The translations under genes and the position numbers were made by a program. Source: an uncultured Flavobacteriaceae bacterium (lineage in GTDB: Bacteria; Bacteroidota; Bacteroidia; Flavobacteriales; Flavobacteriaceae). Taken from it: a stretch of 56,304 nt of DNA. Below are positions 33,839-42,049 of this stretch, one piece after another. Positions within the stretch are counted from its first letter, which is position 1; each line of letters opens with the position of its first letter. The notes beneath the pieces were generated by a model. That model was not told the origin of the DNA. It searched no databases and worked only from the letters and a program-made list of their open reading frames with translations. Location of the stretch: NCBI GenBank assembly GCA_905479745.1, contig CAJQNO010000043.1, positions 1-56,304 on the forward strand. The letters are read 5' to 3'.

Positions 33839-34119
33839 TTTCTTCTATTTATAGATTAATAATGAACAAAGCGCTTCGTTTCTTTTTGTTGAATTCTTGA
33901 AATAAAAGTAAAAAGAAAGAAGGTATAAGGTTGGTTTTGTTTAATTTTTTTATTCACAAATAATTGATAAACAGTCAAATACATTTATTTAAGTGCAAAT
34001 GAATCCAAAATTCATGAAGCTCATAAATTAAAGTTGTAAAGCGTTTGATTTGAAAGTAAATAAAATGGGCCTAAATGATGAAACATGAAGTTATAAACAG
34101 CAAAAACCTAAAAATAGTC
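33839..34119. other. Intergenic region with paired motifs shared with the island right end
   Basis: This 281-base gap between the integrase and HTH genes holds TTGATAAACAGTCA (33964-33977) and CAAATGAATCCAAA (33996-34009). Near-identical motifs occur at 35394-35407 (TTGATTTACAGTCA) and 35416-35429 (CAAATGAAACCAAA), in the same order and orientation. Spacing differs by 10 bases, about one helical turn. No further gene is visible here. It is probably the promoter and operator region of the HTH/helicase genes. Confidence 0.6.
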
Positions 34120-35280
34120 TTATTCAACGTTTTCAAGTTCTAGTTTCGGCACTAAATGCGCAGCTTCTTTCATTTTTTTATCAATAATTTTGGCATAAAT
34201 CTCTGTAGTTCTTATTTCTTTGTGTCCTAGTCTTTTGGAAACTGTATAAATGTCAGCTCCATTTTCTAAAAGTAGAACAGCATTTGTATGCCTGGCGGAA
34301 TGAAAAGTGATATGTTTAGTGATACCTGCGAACATACACCATCGCAATAACTTTAAATTCATATGGGCACTATAATGAAGATTGGTAAATACACGATCAT
34401 TTGACTCTTTGCGTTCTCCAAGTAATTCCCTTGCCTGTTTAGAAATATATAAGTATTCCATTCCTTCCGTTTTTTTCTGCTTGAAAATGATACGAAAGAT
34501 TTCATTTCCTGAACTATCTATTCCCTCATTTCTAACTTCAGACCAGGTTAATTTATTGATATCCGACCATCTTATACCGGTAAGTGCAGAAAATAAAAAG
34601 GCAGACTTTAATACATTAACTTCACAAGGGGTTCTCGAAAGTCTTTGCAATTCTTCAGAAGTTAAATATTCTCTTTTGGATTCCCCCATAGTAAACCCTT
34701 TGACCTTTGTTATTAGGTTTTCTTTCATATAGCCTTCGTCAAAAGCAGCTCGCAACGCAGCTTTAAACTTATTAAAGTAAGTGTGTTTTGTATTTTGTGC
34801 CAGCTTCTTATTTCCTTTAGTTACTGCAACCGTATTCAAATATTTTTTGAACCCTTTTATAAAATCAATATCTACGTCATTAAAGGTAATATGCTTTGGA
34901 CAATACTTTTCTAAATGCTTTTGTGCTGCTTCCCAATTGTCATAATTTCCTTTTGTCTCATAACGCTCCTCTTTTTTTTGTTCATAAAAGTCTAATAAAG
35001 TGGTCTTACCTTTATGTTCACTCCGAATCCTATACTTTCCTTGGTAAACTTCTGCTTTCCTGATTGCAAGAATTTGCTCAGCTAATTGGAGTTGCTCTTT
35101 ATTCTTCTTCTTTTCAATGGCTGATTTTGGATTAGCAACTAAATAGAGTTGTAAATACTCATAATCTCTAAGGTGTTTAATTTTTCCGCTTTCTAGGGTT
35201 TGTATGCCTTTATAATATTCAATATATAGACTTAGTTTTCCTGTCCTTAATTTCTTCTTTCTTAAATGAACTTTTATCAT
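34120..35280 (-). CDS. int: Tyrosine recombinase (integrase) of the island
   Basis: A 386-residue site-specific recombinase. It has an N-terminal arm-binding-like domain (residues about 1-90), a SAM-like core-binding domain (about 95-205, ITFNDVDIDFIKGFKKYL) and the catalytic domain (about 210-380). The catalytic set is complete: TGIRWSDI (Arg), HSARHTNA (His-x-x-Arg), LGHKEIRTTEIYAKI (His and nucleophilic Tyr). The gene starts about 160 bases inside the mnmE end of the island. Integrases next to their att site are the rule, so mnmE should be its target. Arm-type repeats surround its start. Confidence 0.92.
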   Translation of the reverse strand: MIKVHLRKKKLRTGKLSLYIEYYKGIQTLESGKIKHLRDYEYLQLYLVANPKSAIEKKKNKEQLQLAEQILAIRKAEVYQGKYRIRSEHKGKTTLLDFYEQKKEERYETKGNYDNWEAAQKHLEKYCPKHITFNDVDIDFIKGFKKYLNTVAVTKGNKKLAQNTKHTYFNKFKAALRAAFDEGYMKENLITKVKGFTMGESKREYLTSEELQRLSRTPCEVNVLKSAFLFSALTGIRWSDINKLTWSEVRNEGIDSSGNEIFRIIFKQKKTEGMEYLYISKQARELLGERKESNDRVFTNLHYSAHMNLKLLRWCMFAGITKHITFHSARHTNAVLLLENGADIYTVSKRLGHKEIRTTEIYAKIIDKKMKEAAHLVPKLELENVE

Positions 35281-35294
35281 AATGACACATTTTT

Positions 35295-35375
35295 TTGTGT
35301 CTCGTTAATTATGCGACACACATGAGACACAATAAAAGTATGAATATTATTAAATCAAAGGAAAGTAAGACACAA
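35295..35375. repeat. Integrase arm-type repeats at the right end
   Basis: Three copies of a GACACAA core lie between the integrase start and mnmE: TTGTGTCTC at 35295-35303 (reverse), TGAGACACAA at 35323-35332 and TAAGACACAA at 35366-35375. The second is identical to 16376-16385 at the far end. Multiple short repeats next to the core site are typical of integrase arm sites; binding is inferred. Confidence 0.55.
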
Positions 35376-35393
35376 AAAGTTTTTAACAATTAT

Positions 35394-35429
35394 TTGATTT
35401 ACAGTCATTTGAATACAAATGAAACCAAA
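35394..35429 (+). repeat. Second motif pair next to the right att site
   Basis: TTGATTTACAGTCA (35394-35407) and CAAATGAAACCAAA (35416-35429) repeat the pair found at 33964-34009 with 12 of 14 and 13 of 14 bases identical. A looser match to the second follows the arm motif at 16383. They could be excisionase or repressor sites. Confidence 0.5.
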
Positions 35430-35441
35430 TAAAATTAATAT

Positions 35442-35459
35442 CTATTTTCCGATACAAAA
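35442..35459 (-). repeat. att-like site, right end, within the mnmE stop region
   Basis: The last six codons of mnmE (TTTTGTATCGGAAAATAG, Phe-Cys-Ile-Gly-Lys-stop). This segment encodes the universally conserved Cys-Ile/Leu-Gly-Lys tail of MnmE, an ideal fixed target. It pairs with the copies at 16321-16338 and 29429-29446. Confidence 0.65.
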
Positions 35460-36857
35460 ATTTGCAAAGATGTTGCCTAAAAGTTCATCGTTAGTGATCT
35501 CGCCGGTTATCTCCCCAAAGTAATACAAGGCCTGCCGTATATCTACTGCCAACAGATCCCCGCTAAGATTATTATCCAGACCCTGCTGCACCTTATCGAT
35601 CTCTTCCAGGGCTTTCAGTAAGGCATCGTAATGACGGGTATTGGTTACAATGGTCTCGTTATTGCGCAAGGCACCGGTGTTTACCAACTCTAATAATGTG
35701 CTCTTTAGTGATTCAACACCCTCCCCGGTTTTAGCCGAAAGGAGCAGGGCATGGGACTTTTCACTCTCGCCGGAGATTTCCTTTAGATCAGTTTCGATCT
35801 TTTTTCTTTCATTACCGCTTATTAGATCACTCTTGTTCACAATAATTAGTACGGCCTTTTGGGGATATTTGTTTCTTATTTTCTGAATCTCCATCTTAAG
35901 AGCGTCCTCCATACTAATAAACTTCTGCGCCTCAAGCAGGAACACCACTACCTGCGCCTGTTCCATTTTTTCGAAGGTTTTCTTTATTCCCAAGCCTTCT
36001 ATCACGTCACTGGTATCCCTTATTCCGGCCGTGTCTATAAACCTGAAAGCAATCCCGCCTATAGTGATCTCATCTTCTATAGTATCCCGCGTGGTACCTG
36101 CAATATCACTTACAATGGCTCGCTCTTCATTGAGCAGGGCGTTTAATAAGGTAGATTTACCCACATTAGGCTCCCCCACAATGGCGACTGGAATGCCATT
36201 TTTCAATACGTTTCCGGTGGCGAACGAATCTATCAGGCGTTTCAAAACGGTTCGAATCCGGCTAATTAGCTTCTGGAATTCATCACGATTGGCAAATTCT
36301 ACGTCTTCTTCAGCGAAATCAAGTTCCAATTCGATGAGAGAAGCAAAATTGAGCAATTCTTCCCTTAGTTTTTTTATTTCTGAAGAAAAACCTCCACGCA
36401 TTTGTTGAATGGCCAGTTGATGTGAAGCTTCACTATCACTGGCTATGAGATCGGCCACGGCCTCTGCCTGACTTAGATCCATCTTACCATTGAGAAAGGC
36501 TCTTAGTGTAAATTCCCCGGCCTGAGCCATCCGGCATCCTCTCCGAAGCGCCAGCTGGATAATTTCCTGCTGAATATAATTACTCCCATGGCAAGAGAAT
36601 TCCACCACATCTTCCCCGGTGTAACTCTGTGGATCCTTGAAAATACTTGCAAGCACCTCATCAATTACTCGTTCTCCTTCTTTAATATGCCCCAAATGCA
36701 CGGTGTGCGTGGGTTGGTCCTTAAGTCTCTTGTTAGAGATAGAATGAAACATAGATGATGCAATACCAATGGCATCGGGGCCCGATAGCCGTATAATGGC
36801 TATGGCTCCCGCACCGGCGGCTGTGGCTAACGCAACTATGGTATCATTTTGGATCAT
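35442..36857 (-). CDS. mnmE: tRNA modification GTPase MnmE (TrmE)
   Basis: MnmE (471 residues) works with MnmG to modify the wobble uridine of certain tRNAs. It has the N-terminal folate-binding domain (TIVALATAAGAGAIAIIRLS), helical domain, a G domain inserted near residues 210-375 (GEPNVGKSTLLNALL, DIAGTTRDTIEDE, DTAGIRDT, NKSDL) and the catalytic C-terminal Cys in FCIGK. I chose ATG at 36857: the longer form would begin with TTG at 36866, inside a promoter-type TAnnTTTG box (36864-36871). The gene end serves as attachment site of the island, and the protein sequence stays intact. Confidence 0.95.
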   Translation of the reverse strand: MIQNDTIVALATAAGAGAIAIIRLSGPDAIGIASSMFHSISNKRLKDQPTHTVHLGHIKEGERVIDEVLASIFKDPQSYTGEDVVEFSCHGSNYIQQEIIQLALRRGCRMAQAGEFTLRAFLNGKMDLSQAEAVADLIASDSEASHQLAIQQMRGGFSSEIKKLREELLNFASLIELELDFAEEDVEFANRDEFQKLISRIRTVLKRLIDSFATGNVLKNGIPVAIVGEPNVGKSTLLNALLNEERAIVSDIAGTTRDTIEDEITIGGIAFRFIDTAGIRDTSDVIEGLGIKKTFEKMEQAQVVVFLLEAQKFISMEDALKMEIQKIRNKYPQKAVLIIVNKSDLISGNERKKIETDLKEISGESEKSHALLLSAKTGEGVESLKSTLLELVNTGALRNNETIVTNTRHYDALLKALEEIDKVQQGLDNNLSGDLLAVDIRQALYYFGEITGEITNDELLGNIFANFCIGK

Positions 36858-36863
36858 AGGTTG

Positions 36864-36871
36864 CAAAAATA
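36864..36871 (-). promoter_or_regulatory. Bacteroidota -7 box of mnmE, possibly leaderless mRNA
   Basis: On the minus strand TATTTTTG matches TAnnTTTG. The ATG of mnmE begins 7 bases further on, which is about where transcription should start, so the mRNA may have almost no leader. Confidence 0.6.
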
Positions 36872-36945
36872 CGAATTAGTTAAGAGTTGTAACATTTTTG
36901 AAAATGTGCAGTCATATTAATACAACCGCAAAATCAATCAAAAAA

Positions 36946-37308
36946 ATGGAAGTAATCAACCAAAGCGCGAGGCGAACAGATAATAATCTTCTTGTAATCA
37001 CACATCTTTCACAGCTTTTATATTACGTAACCGGGTTTGGAGGCCTCCTTGTACCTTTAATTTTGTGGTTAACACAGAAGGATAAAGTGGAGGGAATGGA
37101 CGTACACGGTAAGTCAATTGTAAATTTTCAGCTAACGCTTATTCTAATCATGGTGCTTAGTATTCCAGGTATTTTTCTATTTGGGCTAGGTATACTGGGC
37201 CTCATTTATGTAGGATTCGCAGGGTTCATTATTCCTATCATTAACGGTGTAAAAGCCGGAAATGGCGAACCGCCTTCCTATTTCGGAACGATCAGATTCC
37301 TTTCTTAA
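36946..37308 (+). CDS. DUF4870-family membrane protein
   Basis: A 120-residue protein with three or four membrane segments (HLSQLLYYVTGFGGLLVPLI, FQLTLILIMVLSIPGIFLFG, LGLIYVGFAGFIIPIINGV) and the conserved HGKSIVNFQ between them, as in DUF4870/Tic20-like proteins common in Bacteroidota. I chose ATG at 36946 (MEVINQSARR) because it follows an A-rich stretch and because earlier in-frame codons give an unlikely hydrophilic extension. It is divergent from mnmE. Function unknown. Confidence 0.8.
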   Translation: MEVINQSARRTDNNLLVITHLSQLLYYVTGFGGLLVPLILWLTQKDKVEGMDVHGKSIVNFQLTLILIMVLSIPGIFLFGLGILGLIYVGFAGFIIPIINGVKAGNGEPPSYFGTIRFLS

Positions 37309-37309
37309 G

Positions 37310-37411
37310 ATGATTTGGTGGATAATATTAGGTGCGGCTTTCGTACTCTGCACCCTTTGTTTCGCTGGTGTTTTCCGAAAGGATAACTGGCGATCCATGG
37401 ACGATAAGTAA
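37310..37411 (+). CDS. 33-residue single-helix membrane protein
   Basis: The frame MIWWIILGAAFVLCTLCFAG continues with VFRKDNWRSMDDK and a TAA stop. It starts one base after the stop of the DUF4870 gene, so it is probably co-translated. One transmembrane helix with a charged tail makes a genuine small membrane protein likely. The family is unknown. Confidence 0.6.
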   Translation: MIWWIILGAAFVLCTLCFAGVFRKDNWRSMDDK

Positions 37412-37584
37412 TTTTTATATTCAATTAATTACTTGTATGAAGTTTAATGGCCGAATCCTGTCTCCTTTGATGGGGTTCGGTTTTTCTGTAAATAAGGTCG
37501 AACAGTATTGATTTTGTTCTTTACTAAATAAATCTAATATTTGAACCTATGCATACTTATCTAATAATGAGATGCTAAAGATCT

Positions 37585-39111
37585 ATGAGAAATAGTAAGA
37601 ACTGGGTAATCTTTGGTTTGGCGTTCTTCAATATCGCCATTCATCTCTATGCCATTAACAACTTAGAATATCATCGCGACGAACTTCTCTATTTCGCTCT
37701 TGGAACACACCCCGATCTGGGATATGCCACGGTACCACCTCTCATTGGCTGGATTGCTGCGATCATGCAGAAATTATTTGGGTATTCTCTCTTTGCCGTA
37801 AAATTATTTCCAGCCCTACTAGGTGGCGCACTGGTTGTCTTGGCCGCCAGGATAACTCAAGAGCTTAAGGGTGACGCTTATGCACAAATATTAACGGCTG
37901 TTGCAATAGTTTGTATGCCGGTTGGCCTAAGGGCATTTCACCTGTTTCAGCCTGTGCCTATGGAGCTATTCCTGTGGACTCTTATACTATTCTATACGTT
38001 GAGATACGTGAACACAGACAAACCAAAATATCTTCTAATAGTCGGTTTTGTTACAGGCATTGCATTGCTCAATAAGTATCTTGTAGCGCTGCTCATTCTC
38101 GCCTTGCTTGTAGCTTTGGCAATTACAGCTCATCGTCGTGTATTTAAGGTTAAAAGCCTGTATTATGCAATGTTGATCGCTTTTCTGGTCTTCCTTCCTA
38201 ATCTCATCTGGCAATACACCCACGATTTCCCGGTGATCGGACATATGAACGCCCTTAATGAAAATCAGTTGGTCTATGTGGATCGATTTTCTTTCTTGGC
38301 CGATCAATTATTGATGACGTTTTCAGTATGCTTCCTTTTAATAATGGGGATCGTACATTTTATAAGATCTACTAAGTACCGCTATCTTGCTTATACCGCG
38401 ATAGTAGTGGTTTTAGTCTTACTGGCTTTAAAAGGTAAGAGCTATTACACTATGGGAGTGTTTCCGGCACTTATCTGTGGTGGCTGTGTTGCGATGGAAG
38501 AATGGATATCAAACAGGTGGGTTCGATATGCCATTCCAGTAGTCATTGTCATGATCACACTGCCGGCCTTACCTATCGGGCTTCCCATTTACAGCGAAGA
38601 AGGCCTGGTTCGCTATTTTCAGGATCTGGAAGAGGAACACGGAATAGATATCGGTCGTCGTTTCGAGGATGGTACCATTCATTCGCTTCCTCAGGATTAT
38701 GCAGATCAATTGGGCTGGGAAGAACTTACCCAGATCACAAACGAGGCATACAAACTTATTCCGAAAAAAGATTTAAGCAAGGCTGTTATTTATGCTTCAA
38801 ATTACGGGCAGGCCGGTGCTATCACTGTTATCGGCAAAAAATACGAGCTGCCAGAACCTGTATGTTTTAATGAAAGTTTCTTCTATTGGTTTCCAAAAAA
38901 ATTCGATCCGGATATAGAGTATCTTATCTATATCAATGACGAGTTAGGGGAGAATGTTGCATACTTATTTCAGGATATAGAACTAATTGGGGCAATTTCT
39001 AATCCTAATGCTCGAGAATTTGGAACCGCGGTATATCTATGCAGAAATCCCAGATCTTCCTTCAATGAATTCTGGGCCGAGGTCCTGGAAAGTGTAGAGG
39101 ATCCTTTTTAG
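37585..39111 (+). CDS. Glycosyltransferase family 39 (PMT/ArnT-like) membrane protein
   Basis: A 508-residue polytopic enzyme that would transfer a sugar from a polyprenyl-phosphate donor on the outer face of the inner membrane. The first loop has the acidic motif expected for the catalytic site (EYHRDELLYFALGTHPDLGY, then TVPPLIGWIAAIMQ). About nine or ten more helices follow to residue 340 (ALLNKYLVALLILALLVALA, FLVFLPNLIWQY), and the last 160 residues form a soluble domain. The acceptor is unknown. It converges with dnaN, with 4 bases of overlap at the stop codons. Confidence 0.85.
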   Translation: MRNSKNWVIFGLAFFNIAIHLYAINNLEYHRDELLYFALGTHPDLGYATVPPLIGWIAAIMQKLFGYSLFAVKLFPALLGGALVVLAARITQELKGDAYAQILTAVAIVCMPVGLRAFHLFQPVPMELFLWTLILFYTLRYVNTDKPKYLLIVGFVTGIALLNKYLVALLILALLVALAITAHRRVFKVKSLYYAMLIAFLVFLPNLIWQYTHDFPVIGHMNALNENQLVYVDRFSFLADQLLMTFSVCFLLIMGIVHFIRSTKYRYLAYTAIVVVLVLLALKGKSYYTMGVFPALICGGCVAMEEWISNRWVRYAIPVVIVMITLPALPIGLPIYSEEGLVRYFQDLEEEHGIDIGRRFEDGTIHSLPQDYADQLGWEELTQITNEAYKLIPKKDLSKAVIYASNYGQAGAITVIGKKYELPEPVCFNESFFYWFPKKFDPDIEYLIYINDELGENVAYLFQDIELIGAISNPNAREFGTAVYLCRNPRSSFNEFWAEVLESVEDPF

Positions 39112-40226
39112 TTATTCAGCATTACAGGCATCACCAGCATGGTAACCTGTTCTCCTTCATCCAAGCCATCTACCGGGGTAAGAATACCGGCGCGATTAGG
39201 TAATGACATTTCCAGGGAAACATCATCACAGTCAAGATTATTCAGCATTTCGGTTAGGAATCGTGAATTAAACCCAATTTGCATATCATCTCCCTGATAA
39301 TCGCAGGTTAATCGTTCTTCGGCCTTATTGCTATAATCAATATCTTCGGCAGAAATATTAAGCTCGGCACCGGCGATCTTCAAACGGATCTGGTGAGTGG
39401 TTTTGTTACTGAAGATACTTACCCTGCGCACCGAATTCAGAAATTGTGTACGGTCTATAGTAAGTTTATTCGGATTTTCCTTCGGAATAACAGCCTCGTA
39501 ATTTGGGTATTTCCCGTCTATCAGACGACATACCATCTCTGTGCCGTCAAAACTAAATTTGGCATTGCTTTCATTATACTCGATAACCACTTCTTCTTCA
39601 CTTCCGGCCAAAATGCTCTTTAATAGATTCAGAGGTTTTTTTGGCATAATGAATTCGGCAGCCTGAGACGCGCTTACATCGGCTCTCGAATATTTTACCA
39701 GCTTATGCGCATCGGTGGCTACAAAGGTGAGATCATCAGTTGAGAACTGAAAGAAAACACCGCTCATAACAGGTCTTAGATCGTCATTTCCACTGGCGAA
39801 GATCGTCTTACTAATTGCCGTTGCTAAGATATCACCTTGTATGGTTGTGGAGGACGGGTCTTTTAATTCAACCGCCGTTGGAAACTCTTCTCCATCAGCA
39901 TAGGCGAGGGCGTACTTTCCGTGATTACTGCTTATTTCTACAGTATTGTTGTCTTCTACTGTAAACGTAAGGGGTTGTTCCGGGAAAGTCTTCAGCGTAT
40001 CGAGCAGTAATCGGGCGGGAATACACACACTTCCTTTCTCACTGCTCTCGACTTCAAGTTTCGAGGATATGGTTGTTTCAAGATCTGAGGCCGAAACCGT
40101 TAAGCTCTTTCCGTCCAGATCGAACAAAAAATTATCTAGAATGGGTAATGTGTTATTACTATTGATGATGCCGCCTAAAACCTGAAGTTGTTTTAATAAA
40201 TAAGAACTCGATACTATAAATTTCAT
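39108..40226 (-). CDS. dnaN: DNA polymerase III beta subunit (sliding clamp)
   Basis: The replicative sliding clamp, 372 residues, with the usual three-domain ring-forming fold (KFIVSSSYLLKQLQVLGGII, LDNFLFDL, RPVMSGVFFQF, VATDAHKLVKYS, LIDGKYPNYEAVIP). The C-terminus MLVMPVMLNN carries the conserved end of the binding cleft. Length and all motifs are normal. It lies downstream of gldG on the same strand but has its own promoter-like boxes in the 131-base gap. Confidence 0.97.
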   Translation of the reverse strand: MKFIVSSSYLLKQLQVLGGIINSNNTLPILDNFLFDLDGKSLTVSASDLETTISSKLEVESSEKGSVCIPARLLLDTLKTFPEQPLTFTVEDNNTVEISSNHGKYALAYADGEEFPTAVELKDPSSTTIQGDILATAISKTIFASGNDDLRPVMSGVFFQFSTDDLTFVATDAHKLVKYSRADVSASQAAEFIMPKKPLNLLKSILAGSEEEVVIEYNESNAKFSFDGTEMVCRLIDGKYPNYEAVIPKENPNKLTIDRTQFLNSVRRVSIFSNKTTHQIRLKIAGAELNISAEDIDYSNKAEERLTCDYQGDDMQIGFNSRFLTEMLNNLDCDDVSLEMSLPNRAGILTPVDGLDEGEQVTMLVMPVMLNN

Positions 40227-40288
40227 GTTCGGAGTATGTCTTTCTGGGTTGAATTTCTGAAGGCTTAACGTTTAGTTTCGCCTAACTA

Positions 40289-40324
40289 CAAATATATTTT
40301 AATTGCGCTTTTAGATAAAACAAA
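40289..40324 (-). promoter_or_regulatory. Promoter of dnaN
   Basis: On the minus strand TATATTTG (40289-40296) matches the Bacteroidota -7 box TAnnTTTG, and TTTG (40321-40324) can be the -33 box, 24 bases upstream. This places the start about 55 bases before the dnaN ATG. Confidence 0.6.
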
Positions 40325-40357
40325 CTTATTAACATTTTGGGAGAGACTATCCCATTG

Positions 40358-42049
40358 CTATCGTTGGTATTTACGCTTACGAAAGTATTGGAAGGAAATC
40401 CCGAAAACAGCTAATAATCCTAATGGTAACAGCAAGTTTAAAATTTGCCACTTGTTTCTTTCTTCACTTGTTTTCTGTGGATCAAGAAAGGCCACAGCAA
40501 TTTCCTTGGTTCGAATGTTTATAAGTCCGCTATCGTCTAACAGGTAATTTACCGTATTCAGCAGAAATTCCTTGTTCCCGTAGAAGGATTGCGTCCATTT
40601 GTCGAAACCTAATTCGAGAGGCCTACCTCGGTCCAGTTGATTCCTTATTACATCGCCATCGCTTATTACTACCATACGCGTGGAAGGGGAGGTTGTTATG
40701 TCTTCCGATAACTTAACAGGTTTTACACGGTTGTTGTATACCGAGGTAAATTTTCCTTCCAGCAAAACAGCCAAAGGAACTTCACCCGCCTTAAATTTGT
40801 TGGGGTCGGGCCCTTCGTTGATCACTTTCAGGTTCTCCGGTATCTCTTTATCGATATTGATCTCTGCTGGAAGACCTATTAGCTGTGAAATGGGTGACGA
40901 ACTCAGCAGTACGGTTTTATCTATACCATTAGGCAGCGTATCTATGGCACTGGCATATTCAAACTTAACGGCTTCGATATTGGTAACTACAGGATGATTG
41001 TTTGCCGAACTGCTTAACGGATTAAAGAACCAGGGATATCGATTGTACTGCGATTCGCGTTCCTGCCCACTTGCCAGCACTATAGGAGCGGCATAAATAT
41101 CTTTTACGAGATTAGGGTTGACACGTAGGCCGTATTTAAAGAAGAAATCGTTCAGGTTGAGGTCTTTTCCGAAGGAAAAAGTATTACCACTAACAGTGTC
41201 GATCCTATTTTCGGTGGCGTCTACCAGCCATAGCATAGCACCTCCATTCATGGTATACTGGTCGAGTATATATTTTTCAGTTTCTGAAAAAGATTGCGTA
41301 GGCCCGGCAGATACGATTAGATCGAATTCCTTGAGTTGATCCAGTGTCCGCTGAGGAGACACCGCGGCCGAATCCAGGGTATAGGGCGCAATGAAGTAAT
41401 AGTCGCGCAGCGTACTGAAAAAGTCGGCCACATATCTGTCATCAAGCTGCCCATTCCCTTTCAATACAGCCACTTTTCTGCGCTTTGGCTGCGTTAGCTT
41501 ACTAAAACCATCGGCAAATGCATATTCCAAGTTCTGTACAGAATTGTTTACTCTTTCTTCGGTGGTACTTCCCAGCTGATTTTTCAATAAGGGGATCTTA
41601 ACCGTTTTGTCGTTGTAATAGGCCAGCGCCCATGGGTACACCAGTTCGGTACTGATTTTTCCATTTTCCTGAACTTCAACCTGCGCGGCTGTGAGTCCGA
41701 AATTTCGCATCTGCTCCTGGATATTCTCCCGGTCTTCATCAGCTTCCAGGGGATTGATGAACTGATAATTGATATTTGGATTATAGGCTTTGAATTCTTC
41801 CAGTAGCTGTTCGGTCTCTTGTTGAAGTCTTTTAAACTCGGGCGGAAAATTTCCCTTAAGAAAAATATCTATCACTATGGGTGAATCTGCATTGGCAATA
41901 GTTTCTTTGGCTGCTTCCGAAAGGGTGTAGCGCTTGTCCTGTGTAAGATCGAAGCGCTTGTATACATAACTGCTAATAACATTCAGCAAAACAACAGCCA
42001 TGACGAGCACAAAAAGCCGGACGATATGTTTAGGAGAACCGCCCATCAT
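40358..42049 (-). CDS. gldG: Gliding-motility ABC transporter auxiliary protein GldG
   Basis: A 563-residue membrane protein needed with GldA and GldF for gliding in flavobacteria. One N-terminal helix (FVLVMAVVLLNVISSYVYKR), a large periplasmic part with an ABC-type-uncharacterised/IFT52-like domain (PIVIDIFLKGNFPPEF, LIVSAGPTQSFSETEKYILD) and a C-terminal helix with a basic tail (ILNLLLPLGLLAVFGISFQY). It overlaps gldF by 4 bases. Met-1 or Met-2 may be the start. Confidence 0.93.
   Translation of the reverse strand: MMGGSPKHIVRLFVLVMAVVLLNVISSYVYKRFDLTQDKRYTLSEAAKETIANADSPIVIDIFLKGNFPPEFKRLQQETEQLLEEFKAYNPNINYQFINPLEADEDRENIQEQMRNFGLTAAQVEVQENGKISTELVYPWALAYYNDKTVKIPLLKNQLGSTTEERVNNSVQNLEYAFADGFSKLTQPKRRKVAVLKGNGQLDDRYVADFFSTLRDYYFIAPYTLDSAAVSPQRTLDQLKEFDLIVSAGPTQSFSETEKYILDQYTMNGGAMLWLVDATENRIDTVSGNTFSFGKDLNLNDFFFKYGLRVNPNLVKDIYAAPIVLASGQERESQYNRYPWFFNPLSSSANNHPVVTNIEAVKFEYASAIDTLPNGIDKTVLLSSSPISQLIGLPAEINIDKEIPENLKVINEGPDPNKFKAGEVPLAVLLEGKFTSVYNNRVKPVKLSEDITTSPSTRMVVISDGDVIRNQLDRGRPLELGFDKWTQSFYGNKEFLLNTVNYLLDDSGLINIRTKEIAVAFLDPQKTSEERNKWQILNLLLPLGLLAVFGISFQYFRKRKYQR

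Larger units (their letters stand above)
16321..35459. mobile_element. Putative 19-kb integrative mobilizable island in mnmE carrying a [NiFe] hydrogenase
   Basis: The right border is the 3' end of mnmE (35442-35459). The left border is a second copy of the mnmE Phe-Cys-Ile-Gly-Lys-stop codons (16321-16338), in the same orientation, 98 bases before the OmpA gene. A tyrosine integrase starts just inside the right end. TGAGACACAA occurs just inside both ends. Contents: nickel transporter, NHL protein, hypEDCFBA, TPR protein, two unknown small genes, protease, hydrogenase subunits, coiled-coil membrane protein, mobA, mobC, primase, helicase and HTH protein. The block is visibly AT-richer than flanking core genes. 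The degenerate copy at 29429-29446 leaves open a two-part or tandem structure. Confidence 0.65.

Noticed and set aside
29536-35280. Prophage remnant
   Set aside because: The genes are relaxase, MobC, primase, SF3-like helicase, HTH protein and integrase, with no capsid, terminase, tail or lysis gene. A mobilizable element explains all.
29536-35280. Complete conjugative element (ICE)
   Set aside because: No Tra/type IV secretion genes or coupling protein are found between the borders, so it can be only mobilizable.
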